This document shows positions 31,009 to 41,294 of a stretch of 64,000 bases of DNA, one piece after another (position 1 is the first letter of the stretch; every line of letters starts with the position of its first letter). This stretch comes from Nitzschia sp. pyKryTriq1 (taxonomy: Eukaryota; Bacillariophyta; Bacillariophyceae; Bacillariales; Bacillariaceae). A program made the position numbers and the translations under genes. The notes beneath the pieces were generated by a model. It was not told where the DNA came from. It did no database searches and was given only the letters and a program-made list of their open reading frames with translations. The stretch is from assembly GCA_956465555.1 (NCBI GenBank), contig OY101122.1, forward strand, positions 1,871,001 to 1,935,000, in the 5' to 3' direction.

Positions 31009-31546
31009 GATGACGGATATATTAAAAAGATGAAGTTGTAGTTTTGAGAAACAAAGAGGTCAACAGAGATGATGACAAAAAAGCTACGAGAGCAAGCAAC
31101 AAGCACAACAACCAAAACAGCAGGTCGACAATGGCGGCGGCGGCCGGCGATGGATGCGACGAGGGGCGGTGGCGACGCTCGCGCGTTGTTGCCAACGTAA
31201 TGCTTCAGCGAGTATGCGAAAAATTTGGCATACCTAAAGGCGAGGCGGCATGGCGGATGACCGTTGGCTGTCTTCTCCAAATCCAACAGAATACATAAAT
31301 AGGTGGCTGTGCTATATAGCTCCATATCCTTCCCCCTTTTCTAGGATCCCCGAAACTTCATGAGAGTTCTGTGTTGCCTCTCTTCTCGCTTCTCGCATTC
31401 TCTCTCCTACTAGCTAGTAGTAACATGTCACGTCATGTCCTCGTTTGTCTCTCTACTACTAGTAGTAGAGTGATGTCGTCGTCTCTTTCAGTCGACCATA
31501 AGATCCTACTTTAGTCTACTAGTACAAGAGGAAAAGATCCATCGCA
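31009..31546. other. Divergent promoter region with 20-bp palindrome
   Basis: Between V-ATPase subunit G (minus) and the plastid protein (plus). A perfect 20-bp palindrome, CTCTACTACTAGTAGTAGAG, lies at 31451-31470, with CTACTAGCTAGTAG just before it near 31408 and TCTACTAGTA near 31516. The plus-strand frame at 31044-31298 is not convincing. Confidence 0.65.
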
Positions 31547-32281
31547 ATGTCAAGACGGTCTGAATGGTTGCGTCTCGTATTCTTGGCAGTGTTCGCCGTG
31601 CCACTAGTGTCATCGTTTGTGCCAAAGTTCTCGCATGGGACGAGCATTTTCAGCTCTTCGTCGCCACCCGTCTCAGGGTCGGCACGCTCCATGACGACTG
31701 CTCCAACCACAGAACTTGTGGCCCGTCCAACGCCTGAACTGGATGGCCTCCAAGTGGTGAATATATGTATGGAGGCTCTTCAGGAGAAGACGGCCAACGC
31801 AGCCTTGGAAGTCTGCTTTGGATTTTCTTCCGATAGGTGCCGCGCTGCGGTGGGAGGAACCTTGGAGGAATTCGTGAGATACGCTGACAACCCTGTTTTC
31901 GGCACACTGGTGAATTGCGACACGTATAAAATATTATCGGTCGGTCCTATTATCCCCGGCGCGTCCAGTGGAATGGGAGCCCGACGAGGGGAAATGCAAA
32001 CGTTTCTAGTGGAAATCACGGAGGGAATGAGTATGAAGACGGTCATGAAAGAAGCCGAGCAACGGACTCGAAAACGACCGACAGTTGAAGAACGATTAAG
32101 GCAGAGGGAATTGAAAGCTAAAGGAGGAGTAGAAGAGCCGTCGCAGGAGCGTAGCATGGTGGACGCCGGGAAGCGGAGGTTTCTTTGGACGCTGCAGAAG
32201 GAAGTACGGCCACCTCGACAGGACTGTTGGCTTGTCCACGAAGTTTTGTTCACCAAAAACGCGTTTCATCAAACAGAATAA
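31547..32281 (+). CDS. Plastid-targeted protein of unknown function
   Basis: A 244-residue intronless protein. Residues 1-23 form a signal peptide followed by SSFVPKF, a diatom bipartite plastid-targeting junction (Phe at the cleavage point) with a Ser-rich transit peptide after it. The mature part begins near residue 60 with LQVVNICMEALQEKTANAAL and has a folded stretch to about 160 (YADNPVFGTLVNCDTYKI). A Lys/Arg-rich helix follows, and the end is WLVHEVLF. The layout faintly resembles the DUF4864-like group found in plastid lineages, but I cannot assign a function. It should lie in the plastid stroma. Confidence 0.75.
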   Translation: MSRRSEWLRLVFLAVFAVPLVSSFVPKFSHGTSIFSSSSPPVSGSARSMTTAPTTELVARPTPELDGLQVVNICMEALQEKTANAALEVCFGFSSDRCRAAVGGTLEEFVRYADNPVFGTLVNCDTYKILSVGPIIPGASSGMGARRGEMQTFLVEITEGMSMKTVMKEAEQRTRKRPTVEERLRQRELKAKGGVEEPSQERSMVDAGKRRFLWTLQKEVRPPRQDCWLVHEVLFTKNAFHQTE

Positions 32282-32315
32282 AGTCTTCGAATAGACATTA
32301 CGTCATAACTCTAGT

Positions 32316-35300
32316 CTAGTTATTTCGATAGTCCTTCAAGAGATGCGAGACTCGTTCCTCTCCGTGATTCTGAATAAAGCTGGGAAGCCAACTGTCGATC
32401 CATCGGTCGCCGTCCTTGCCAGCTCGTACATTAGCTTTTTGGTCGTACAATTTTCGGTTGCGACGAGGGTCATCTCTTGAGCCGAAACGTTCAAAGGTTC
32501 CCAGATAGTGGTTCACTGAGAAGGGAAAGTACTCGGTGTCCTCAAAGAGCATTTGGCCTTGAGTTCTGCACATAGATTGACTTGGGCGGTGGATGCTAAA
32601 GACTCGCCCCTCCAATAACATCTTGTCGTTGCTAGGGATCGCAGATACGTCCAGAATCACCTTGGGTTGTTTGTTCAACGCGCCATCTTCAAAGTCAGTA
32701 TGGTATTTCCATCGCAGACTCTCAAAGCGAGACTGGTTGTAGCCTACAGGTACGCTCGTGTCACCAGGGTCTTCCACCGAACCATACAGGAGGCGAGGCA
32801 ACGAGACACAGGGATAGTTCACTGTATCCCAGCTCTTCACGACCATGTCATTGAGCAGGCGTGGGACGACCGACGCCTCGGCAGTCGATGGAATGGGGAT
32901 GGTACCAGCAAATTTGTGTTGTTCGCGAAGCTTGGGATTGATCACAATGTACTCGTCGGTATCGATGTGAATCATCCATGTTCGTCCCTTGTCTCGCAGT
33001 TGTTTGGCACAGGATGCTAGAAAGGTGATCTGCCGAAATCGATGGTCCTGGATAGTATTATAGTACTCTCGCTTCACTTTTGGGTCATCGATACCTTCCA
33101 GCCATTTGCCCTTGTTCTTTTTCATTTTGACCAATCGCGGCTGCAGATGATACGCCTTTTGAAAGTAAATCTCAGTCATGAACATTTCATCCGTCCATTC
33201 TTCTATTTCCATACCAAATTGCCTCCATTGATCCAGCAAAGCCGATGGCGAGGTGTGACTCTTCGCATCAATAGCCACAATCATGTATCGTAAACCCAGA
33301 ACGTGGTAATGATAAGCAATCCATTCATTCAAAATGTCATTGTCGTCTTTTACCAGCAAGCAAGCCGAAAATTCCATTCGAATGGAAGTATCGAATGTCT
33401 GCAGGATATTTTTCATGTCTCCACCTGCCGGAGAAACGTCATTCACAAGTGATCTGTCAATAGCAACTTCGTCCACGTCGGGTATATCTTCCTCCAGATC
33501 CTCATCGACTCCGTCCTCGTCGGCTGGGACGACGGCTCCCTCGACGGTATACTCAGCCAAGAGGAGCTTGGCTGTCGCTAAACCGTGTTCCTGAACAAAA
33601 CTTGCCACCCAGCCATCAATCCAATCGCCGTCTTTTCCGGCATCCACCAAGGCTTTGGAATCATAAATCGCCCGATTCCGACGTGCATCGCTCCTATGAT
33701 TGTATCGCTCCCACGAACCAACATAGTGATTGACGGTCAAAGGAAAGCGATGAGGAGCCTCAAATACTATTTTCCGATCGCTTTGACATAAATGAAGGCC
33801 GGGCCGATGGATGCTGTATATTCTCGACTGCAACATGAGGGCTCGGGGAGGCACCCCTGACAAATCCAAGATCGCTTTGGGTTTTCCATTGAGCTTGACA
33901 TCGGCATCGTAACTGGCATGATACTTCCATCGGAGACTTTCGAATTTGGTCCCATCGAATGTTGATGGAAGTTTTGAAAAACGGTTCGGATCATCAAGGT
34001 CTTCTTTGGATCCATAAAGTAAACGAGGCATGGATACGCAAGGATAAGAGAGGCCCTTGGAAAAGTCTTGAGTGGCCTCCTTGAGTAACCGAAAGAGGGA
34101 AGATGGACGAATAGTGGGATCCAACGGAAGTTTGCGCCAGTGATCTTGAGTCTGTACTTGTGGATGCAGGGTAACATATTCATCCGAGTCGATATGAATC
34201 ATCCAGGTCTTGTTCTGTTGTCTGAGCGAATGGATGCAATGCGACAAAAATGATACCTGTCGAAACCTGTGGTTATTGATTTGTATCAATTCTTGTTGGA
34301 CTCGTTTTTCGTCTACGGTTGACGATGACTCCTGGTGATAGATGGAAGTGCTGCTGTTGGTAATATTTCCGAGTAGATTAGGCACCAAGTCGTAGTTCCC
34401 CTGCAGAAAAAAGTCTGGCATGAAGTCAGCATCGGACCAGACTTGAATCCCGTCCATCAAGTGTCGCCACCGATCCAAGAGAGCAGTAGGAGATTGCTTG
34501 GAGGCCGGATCAACACCCACAATCAAGGTTCGTAATTTGAGCACGTGGTGGTGGTAGGCGATCCATTCGTTCAGAATAGCATTGTCGTCCTTGATCAGCA
34601 AGCACGCGGAAACGCTATCTTCTGACAACGGCACGTTATTTCCTAGCTTGACAGCTGTGTCGGGATTGGCGTCTTGTTTTTGCTGTTGCAAGTCCCCACC
34701 GTTTGCTCGGTACTGCCACAGTACTTTGGAGACTTTTTCGAGTCCGTGCTGTGCCACAAATTCTGGCAACCAGCCATCGATCCACTCATTCTCATCCTTT
34801 CCATCTCGAAGATGAGCTTTTTGATCATACAAGGCTCTCGTTCTTCGTGGATCGTGACGGGCTTGATAGCGTTCCCAGCTGCCAAGATAATGATGGACCA
34901 CAAAAGGATACCTGGCTCCATCTTGCACATCCATTTGGGCTTGCATCCGACACAACTGCATATTCGGACGATGGATTGAAAATGCTCTGCGGGAAACGTT
35001 GAAATGAGGAAAGCCGGTCACGTCCATAATGACCTTGGGCTGCTTGTTCAAGTCTCGATTTCCAAAATCGGCATGGTACTTCCAACGCAAGGTTTCGAAT
35101 CGTTCCTTGTTCCATTCGGCCATGCCCACTCCTGAACTACGACTATTACTGTCGTCGTCTTCGACGGATCCATACAAGATCCGTGGCATGCTGATACAAG
35201 GCCAATTAATAGCTGTGGAGTCGACTCGAATAGAGCGCTCCAAAAAGTCCAAGAGACTCCCACTCGTGAGTTTGGTTGGAATGCTGGGAGTTTTCGGTTG

Positions 35301-36449
35301 TTGCTGCTGCTGTTGTTGTTGTTGATGATTATCTTGATTTGCTGCTGCTGCTGCTGCTGCTGCTGCTGGGCGGAGTAATAGAGTCGGGTTCAAGGCAATG
35401 TATTCGTCAGTATCGATATGTGTCATCCATCGAGATGAACTGGCATCAAAGGCCGAGGAAGCTTTTTGTTCTTCTAATAATAATGTGGATACAATGGATG
35501 TTTCTTGAATGGCTTTAGAACAATGTTGCAAGAATTTGGATTGCCGAAACCGATGGTTGTTAATCTCCAAATACTTTTGTTGCAAGGCTTCCGAGGATTG
35601 ATCATGAGTGTCTTTCCATTTGGTAGCATTCTTGTCTTCGAATTTGATCATACGAGGGACCATTTCGTAACGACCTTCTAAAAAGAAATCGGGCAAGTAA
35701 CGAGCATCTTCCCACAATTCAAAGTGTAATCCAAATTCCGTCTCCCAGGTTTGTAACATTTCCCGAGGAGAGGTGACACTGGATGGATCGACTGCGACAA
35801 GCAAACGCCTTAAGTTCCATAGATGATAATGGTAGGCAATCCATTCGTTCAAAATATCATTGTCGTCTTTGATTAAAAGACAAAAGGAAACGTTTGTCAA
35901 TGTCTTGGTGACAGTCGTGCTTATAGAAGAAACGAGAGAAGAATCATCATCTCCTTGCTGGACGACTGACGATGCTGCTGCTGATTCGGCATGGGCGTTG
36001 GGTGGTAGCCCATAGACGACACCTCCTGTTGATTTCTTCGTGTGTTGTTGTTGTTGTTGTTGTTGACTCGTCCACGAAGCCAAAGGCGGATATTGGGTAT
36101 TTGTTGGTTCCCTCAATGCCGACAAGTCTTCAATTATGACGGCTCGGGGCAATCGGTGTAGGTTTCTCTTGGTTTGACTGTTAGAGTTGCTGACAGCAGA
36201 ATCAGAATTGGGATTGGGATTTCCGTGCTCATTATTATTCGTCGTCCGCCAGACATCCGCAGTATAAGACAGTAACAGCATATTCGCCATTCCAGCCACT
36301 ACCAAGACGAAGAACCACGGAAAGCCTCGCCTTGCTGTTGCTCGACTACTTGTACTTCCCACAGGCGGAGGCGTCGAGCGCTGGATGGAGGCCCCATGAT
36401 TGGAATTTCGAGGATTGATATTCGGCGCTCCTCGTCTGGCAATCTTCAT
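32316..36449 (-). CDS. Triple-domain GT92/DUF23-like glycosyltransferase
   Basis: A 1377-residue intronless type II membrane protein: a basic head, one span (near 45-65, WFFVLVVAGMANMLLLSY), a Ser/Gln-rich stem, then three tandem catalytic-type domains. Each opens with CLLIKDDN or CLLVKDDN plus a conserved NEWIAYH (near 185, 616 and 1028), has an H-I-D-T/S-D-E-Y DxD site (near 343, 753 and 1160), and ends with a Y-L/V-G-S/T-x-E-R-Y/F block and a W-I-D-G/S-W segment. All three DxD sites look intact. GT92 enzymes add galactose to glycans in animals and plants; the acceptor here is unknown. Gln/Ala/Asn runs separate domains 1 and 2. It is related to the single-domain gene at 23533, and a duplication then fusion is likely. 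Confidence 0.85.
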   Translation of the reverse strand: MKIARRGAPNINPRNSNHGASIQRSTPPPVGSTSSRATARRGFPWFFVLVVAGMANMLLLSYTADVWRTTNNNEHGNPNPNSDSAVSNSNSQTKRNLHRLPRAVIIEDLSALREPTNTQYPPLASWTSQQQQQQQHTKKSTGGVVYGLPPNAHAESAAASSVVQQGDDDSSLVSSISTTVTKTLTNVSFCLLIKDDNDILNEWIAYHYHLWNLRRLLVAVDPSSVTSPREMLQTWETEFGLHFELWEDARYLPDFFLEGRYEMVPRMIKFEDKNATKWKDTHDQSSEALQQKYLEINNHRFRQSKFLQHCSKAIQETSIVSTLLLEEQKASSAFDASSSRWMTHIDTDEYIALNPTLLLRPAAAAAAAAANQDNHQQQQQQQQQPKTPSIPTKLTSGSLLDFLERSIRVDSTAINWPCISMPRILYGSVEDDDSNSRSSGVGMAEWNKERFETLRWKYHADFGNRDLNKQPKVIMDVTGFPHFNVSRRAFSIHRPNMQLCRMQAQMDVQDGARYPFVVHHYLGSWERYQARHDPRRTRALYDQKAHLRDGKDENEWIDGWLPEFVAQHGLEKVSKVLWQYRANGGDLQQQKQDANPDTAVKLGNNVPLSEDSVSACLLIKDDNAILNEWIAYHHHVLKLRTLIVGVDPASKQSPTALLDRWRHLMDGIQVWSDADFMPDFFLQGNYDLVPNLLGNITNSSTSIYHQESSSTVDEKRVQQELIQINNHRFRQVSFLSHCIHSLRQQNKTWMIHIDSDEYVTLHPQVQTQDHWRKLPLDPTIRPSSLFRLLKEATQDFSKGLSYPCVSMPRLLYGSKEDLDDPNRFSKLPSTFDGTKFESLRWKYHASYDADVKLNGKPKAILDLSGVPPRALMLQSRIYSIHRPGLHLCQSDRKIVFEAPHRFPLTVNHYVGSWERYNHRSDARRNRAIYDSKALVDAGKDGDWIDGWVASFVQEHGLATAKLLLAEYTVEGAVVPADEDGVDEDLEEDIPDVDEVAIDRSLVNDVSPAGGDMKNILQTFDTSIRMEFSACLLVKDDNDILNEWIAYHYHVLGLRYMIVAIDAKSHTSPSALLDQWRQFGMEIEEWTDEMFMTEIYFQKAYHLQPRLVKMKKNKGKWLEGIDDPKVKREYYNTIQDHRFRQITFLASCAKQLRDKGRTWMIHIDTDEYIVINPKLREQHKFAGTIPIPSTAEASVVPRLLNDMVVKSWDTVNYPCVSLPRLLYGSVEDPGDTSVPVGYNQSRFESLRWKYHTDFEDGALNKQPKVILDVSAIPSNDKMLLEGRVFSIHRPSQSMCRTQGQMLFEDTEYFPFSVNHYLGTFERFGSRDDPRRNRKLYDQKANVRAGKDGDRWIDSWLPSFIQNHGEERVSHLLKDYRNN

Positions 36450-37113
36450 AATGCTACAGCTGTAGAATACACCCTATGAGCGCCGCCATGGGACAAGAGG
36501 GTGGAGAAAATGCCTGGGAGGATAAGGGTACAGTATTATACCGGTGGGTATCAAATATATGACCGAGAGCGAGAGTCATCATGGTCGAAATAGGTGTGTG
36601 CTATGATGTGTGCTGTTGTAAAAAAGACCCGAAAAAAAGTGCGGTTTTGAGTTTTGAGAGAACGCGGAAAAGGGACTGACGCTTGATAGTGCGATCGCAT
36701 GAGTCGTCGAAGTCGTCGTCCATCATCGTGCGTGTGTCGTGTGTCGTGCGTCGGTCGTTGGTCTGGCCGTTCGCACATGCTGTGATCATAGTAAACCGCA
36801 GAACGCGCGACGAATGCGACGACCAAAAAAATGCAGATGGACGATGGACGACGATGATGATACGAGTATTATTTTGCTTGAGAGCCTCCCGCCCCCCCCC
36901 CCCCCCTATGTTCTACTCTTTTCGTACTTCGCAACGGGTCCCATTACTTCTACTGTAGTAGGAGACGATGCGAATGGAGTGGAGTGTGAGTGTCGTATTT
37001 TCATTGCGGTGAACTGACTGACTCACTGACTGGCTGGCTGGCTGACTGACTGGTGGACTGCGTCTGTAACAGCGAGGTCACTACAAGTACGTGTACCGGT
37101 ACTAACTCTGAGG
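36450..37113. other. Divergent promoter region, GT92-like and GT61-like genes
   Basis: A C15 run at 36892-36906 and a CTGACTGG-type repeat at about 37013-37060. The GTACCGGTAC motif is at 37094-37103, just upstream of the GT61-like start. Frames at 36551-37017 on both strands are low-complexity. No gene is called. Confidence 0.6.
36892..36906. repeat. Poly-C run (15)
   Basis: An uninterrupted C15 tract in the intergenic DNA; a likely length-variable site. Confidence 0.9.
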
Positions 37114-38979
37114 ATGGGAGACTTTCAGCATCCAACGGCAGGAGCCGATCGATGGTGGTCCTCAATGCTGATTTCATCGAAGAAGAATAATCGTCGGTGC
37201 AAGTGTCAGCCTATCTATCTAGCGCTGTTGGGATTCTGTATCATTGCACTCGAGATTGCCTTCTTTTATCGGCAGCTGGTTCCCCTCAAGGTCGATCTTG
37301 GAGACTGGTCTCCCGTTCTGCCGCCGCCAGAACCAAATACTCGTGATGAAGAGGGGCAGAACTTTGGTGGTAGCGGCAACACCAAAAATGGAACCACGAA
37401 GACTACTGCTAGCAGTAGGCGAACAATGCCGACTCCGGATGGAATGTTCAATGGATATCCCATCTACTATCAGTCGACGACGACTACTCAAACGATGATG
37501 TTATCACAAATTCATTGCATTGGAGAAACCAACGGGGAACCGTATCATTGGAAACGAAAAAAAGAATACTTGGACATGAACTGGGCGACACGGTCTTGTC
37601 AGTTTCACTTTTTGTGTGTGGATCTCGATACACACGAATTCGTTTTGAGGTTGCCAATGCCGAACAACGAACATCATCAGCAGCACCACCATCCCGACCA
37701 TACGATCTTCCCTCCCCATTGGGAAACTCAACAAACTTTATTTACCAATCAAAGTTCCCAAGGACATCCCTTTGGAGTCTCCATTGGAGGACTCAATACC
37801 AAATGGACCCATTCCGCCTTTCCACGGTTGAAGTGGTTTCCTCGGATCGACTATGTGAGTGATGTTGTGAGTGACAAGGATAAGGATGGTCATAATCATA
37901 CCTTCAATTTTTATGCCTTGCCCGCCAATGTGACATTGATTCCCTTTCATTCCTTGGCGGCCTTTAATCCGGGACATTTGGTGTGGGATGACTTTTTACC
38001 CATGTTTACTTTGATGCAGATCTTTCTTGGAACAAAACAAGTAGAAAATGACAATGATAATAACGATACGGCGGATCCACTCTTTATTCGATATCAATTG
38101 CCGGGAGACGAAGGATTGTGGGCGGGATGCGACTGGAGACCCAACAAACAACAAGAGTGTGATACCATGTTGAGAAAGTTTGGTCCCATGATGGTACGGA
38201 ACAAACACGCCATTCCTATTACCACTCAACACAACTGGAACATTACGTTCTTCCGGAATAATGGCAACCACCAGAAACGAGAATCAAATCTGGTATGCGC
38301 CAAGCAAGGTCTGGCAGGACTTGGTGCGTTGACGGATCACGGAGTCAATAAAGGTCATGGATGGGAGGCTCGTGATTATGAAACCTCTTACAATCAAGGA
38401 CGTGGAGGACAATTATGGCGATTTCGAAACTTTTTGTTGAGCCACTTGAATGTCCCTGGTGCGACTACTACGGAGCCTCCCAGTGGTCCACCCTATCGCA
38501 TTGTCTTTTCGGAACGTTCTTCTAGTTTGGGACATCGATCCCTTTCATTTGGGCCATACGTCAAAGCGCTCAAGGAAGCAGCCGCCGACGATCTGGACGA
38601 CATTGAAATTCTTCAAGTCCAAATGAAAATGCATTCGTTGACAGAACAAGCGGAAATGGTCAGTCGCGCTGCCGTGTATGTGACTGGGTGCGGAGGAGGT
38701 GCCGTGACGGCCACATTTTTGCCGCGAGGAGCCTCCTTGGTGGTTTTTTATTCTCAATTTGGAGGAGTTCAAAACAACAAACATTCCGGCCTACCTGCAC
38801 GATTGGACTGGGATTATTTCAACAACATGGCGTATGCCAGAGTCCATTGGATCACACAACTGCTTCCAAGTAAACGAGAAACGCACGACGAGGAAATTCG
38901 TCTCTTTGTCGAGTTGGTGAGACACGAACTAGAGATCATACGAGCCAAACGAAAAGCCTACGATGCTGGAGATGAGTAA
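37114..38979 (+). CDS. GT61-like glycosyltransferase (DUF563/EOGT type)
   Basis: A 621-residue intronless type II membrane protein with a cytosolic head, a span at about 33-52 and a Thr/Asn-rich stem. The C-terminal third has the GT61 core: MKMHSLTEQAEMVSRAAVYV then TGCGGGAVTATFLPRG (near 507-535), the region where family members read H..S...Q......A.....HGAGLT. The usual His is replaced here by GCGGGA, so donor contact may differ. GT61 enzymes transfer xylose, arabinose or GlcNAc in plants and animals; the diatom product is not known. It lies between the triple GT92-like gene (divergent) and the transposon at 39036. Early His-rich runs (HHQQHHHPDH) lie outside the core. Confidence 0.8.
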   Translation: MGDFQHPTAGADRWWSSMLISSKKNNRRCKCQPIYLALLGFCIIALEIAFFYRQLVPLKVDLGDWSPVLPPPEPNTRDEEGQNFGGSGNTKNGTTKTTASSRRTMPTPDGMFNGYPIYYQSTTTTQTMMLSQIHCIGETNGEPYHWKRKKEYLDMNWATRSCQFHFLCVDLDTHEFVLRLPMPNNEHHQQHHHPDHTIFPPHWETQQTLFTNQSSQGHPFGVSIGGLNTKWTHSAFPRLKWFPRIDYVSDVVSDKDKDGHNHTFNFYALPANVTLIPFHSLAAFNPGHLVWDDFLPMFTLMQIFLGTKQVENDNDNNDTADPLFIRYQLPGDEGLWAGCDWRPNKQQECDTMLRKFGPMMVRNKHAIPITTQHNWNITFFRNNGNHQKRESNLVCAKQGLAGLGALTDHGVNKGHGWEARDYETSYNQGRGGQLWRFRNFLLSHLNVPGATTTEPPSGPPYRIVFSERSSSLGHRSLSFGPYVKALKEAAADDLDDIEILQVQMKMHSLTEQAEMVSRAAVYVTGCGGGAVTATFLPRGASLVVFYSQFGGVQNNKHSGLPARLDWDYFNNMAYARVHWITQLLPSKRETHDEEIRLFVELVRHELEIIRAKRKAYDAGDE

Positions 38980-39853
38980 AAAGTACTTGTAGCATGCACA
39001 AGGAGCTATCATCATTCTTCTACTACTACTAGTAGTATATCGTAAAGCAGCGAAAAAGTGCACTGTCTAATTTAGTTGCTACCTTGACGGTTGAGAGCAA
39101 TGAATCTCTCTCCCGCCGGAACGATACCATCCACGCCAGACAGTCCAATTGATTGACTCAATGGACTCTTTTCACCCTTACGGGATCATCAGCGCTAATC
39201 TGCACATCTCAAGAGACGATGGAACCTAGTCCTATGCTTGCAGCTTTCCTCGACCTCAATAATTGAGTTGAGTAGTAGCTCGGGGTGTTCCCAGTGGGCA
39301 CGTAGTATTGCAAGCTTCTCTTCCATGCATAACTGGCAACGTAGGACTCCGAACGTCTTCATACAACTGATTGCTTTGCCTTGCCATAAAATTTCAACCT
39401 CGGTACGATCTCGAATGATTTGGGGACTGTACTGAACCTCAGTAGTAGAGATATATTACCTCAACGAGCATATTCTACAGTAGCTGGAGTCCTTCCGTTC
39501 TGTACTGCCGTAAGTAAAAAGGGCTCTGTGCTAGCAGAGAGAGATTAATTGCTCTCAACCGTCAAGGTAGCAACTAAATTAGACAGTGCACTTTTTCGCT
39601 GCTTTACGATATAGTAGCAGTACTAGTCGCAGTGGGCCGATATGATGACACTCCGTAAGCATTCACAAGCATGACGGATAAAAAACTGAATTTCCAACAT
39701 TATATGAGCCATTCGTAGACTTTAGAGAGTATTTCCAACCTCAAAACGTGCCATCATCAGCCAACCAACATGCTTTCATGGAAAAGAAGAAACCACTTAC
39801 ACCGTGATACAATGCCTCTACGAATGCTTTACTCTACTAGAGTCCCTCTACTA
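38980..39853. other. Intergenic holding an inverted-repeat transposon
   Basis: Contains the 578-bp element at 39036-39613 and its flanks. Outside it, 39614-39853 is unremarkable apart from a CTACTAG-type motif near 39835 ahead of the DUF6824-type gene's 3' end. Confidence 0.8.
39036..39613. mobile_element. Non-autonomous DNA transposon (MITE-like), 77-bp TIRs
   Basis: The ends at 39036-39112 and 39537-39613 are inverted copies of each other, 77 bp with one mismatch; each begins TATATCGTAAAGCAGCG and runs inward. The 424-bp middle has no transposase frame, so this is a short element mobilised in trans. The matching ATAT at both outer ends can be read as either a target duplication or part of the TIR. 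A diverged single arm of the same family lies at 45503-45580. TIR length and absence of coding match a MITE; superfamily cannot be decided without the target-site and transposase data. Confidence 0.82.
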
Positions 39854-41294
39854 CTAGGCATTGTATCTGTCGTCCGGCCAGAGGAGATGTGCTAGGGCCG
39901 ATGCGCGTTGCTCAGTACTGGTAGTGGCATGATCCCTTGTTCCATTGCCGATCAGAGGAGTGGGCTCGAGATCCCATGGACCTGCAGACCCTTGTTTCCC
40001 TTGACCAGGTTGTTGCTGTTGCTGCACCAGATGCATAGCGGGATGCATAGCGGAGGATGACCCCGTGAAGGGAGGCAGAAAGGCATTCATCCCAAGGGTG
40101 TTGTTCATTCGAAGCTGTAATTCAGAAGGATTTTCTTGGTGCATCGGCTGCTTTGGCTCCAGCAACGGTGAACCATCCTGTAACGAGCCCATTGCAGGGC
40201 TCTTTTTCAGCCCATCATTGAGCATATCGGCGTACTGTAGATTCAAGCCAAAATGGAAAGCATTATTGGAGGACAGAGAGGAGCCAATACCAGAAAATTT
40301 TCGCTTCTGGCCATTCCCAGTCTCGATGGGCTGGATAGAAGACTCCAGCATCGTGGACATGATTCCATCAAAATCATCTATCTTTCCTGCCATCGTTCCA
40401 CTACTGATAGGAAACGGACCGAGTGCTTGTGCTTGATTCTCCAAGAACCGTGAAGACATCAAGTGTGGCCACATGTGGTCCCTTAGTCCGAATGAATCCT
40501 CTGTCTTCTGCTCTGCAGTTCGGCTTTGATGTGAGGGTCCTCGAGGCTCAACTTGACTCGCTGATCGCTTTCTTCGTTTAGACCTTTGAGGTTCGTCCTT
40601 AGAAACCATGCTTTCCGTTGTTTCCTTTCGGGAGCCAGAGCGGATGATCTTGATGGCATCGCGGAGCGCTTGCCCCACCTTGTCGCGAGCTTCCTTCTCG
40701 TTCACCAGAAACCATCGTCGGGTGAGCAGATCCTAAAGCAAGAGAAACCCAAACAAATTAGCATAAGCATCCTGGACTGGAATAGCGTCATCACACACCC
40801 AGGATGTTTCGATAGGCTTACCTTCCTCACAAAACCACTGCTAGGCTTGGAAGCATGCATACGAATATGATCATAGATTTTTGCTACAATGGCTGACTTT
40901 TCTTGCCGTGAGCCAGCTTCCAAGTACGAGTCGATGTGCTTATCGATGAGTTCCCGGAAGCGCTTGTTGCCTACATGCTCAAAGCTGTCCTTACCTGAAG
41001 TTGATCGTATCGCACAGAAAGGGGGAGATAGAGAGAGGTTGAGCATATTGCATCGGTGGCGGGCTTTGCTCTAGAACAACAGCGGACTTCAGAGTACTTA
41101 CCACGTTGGCAGATGACATCGTCCTCGCCAGGTTCAAACTCCGAGGGAAGCATCGTGAGCGGGTTATCGGCAGCTACACGTTTGAGGCCTCCCGGTCCAG
41201 ATGATGTGAGCCCAAAGGGAGAGGGAAGCGAGAAATTGTTGTTGTCAGCCGCCATTGTGCTGTGTGAGGGCGTTGCTGATGGTATGGTGTCCAT
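39854..41294 (-). CDS. DUF6824-type diatom regulatory-like protein
   Basis: Three exons: 41294-41102, 40994-40822 and 40732-39854, with GT..AG introns of 107 and 89 bp; 414 residues. A conserved block of about 85 residues spans the splice sites: DVICQRGKDSFEHVGNKRFR, then RELIDKHIDSYL, EKSAIVAKIYDHI, SSGFVRK and RRWFLVNEKEARDKVGQALR. This is the DUF6824-like domain common in diatoms (consensus begins D-V-L/I-C-G-R-G). The rest is Ser/Gln/Met-rich with a basic KRRKR patch (likely nuclear localisation), followed by low-complexity sequence. Transcriptional or RNA-related regulation is suspected but unproved. The Gln in DVICQRG differs from the usual Gly. Confidence 0.82.

Noticed and set aside
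35276-35518. Plus-strand frame opposite the Gln/Ala run of the triple GT92-like gene
   Set aside because: It is the complement of coding trinucleotide repeats (CAG/GCA type).
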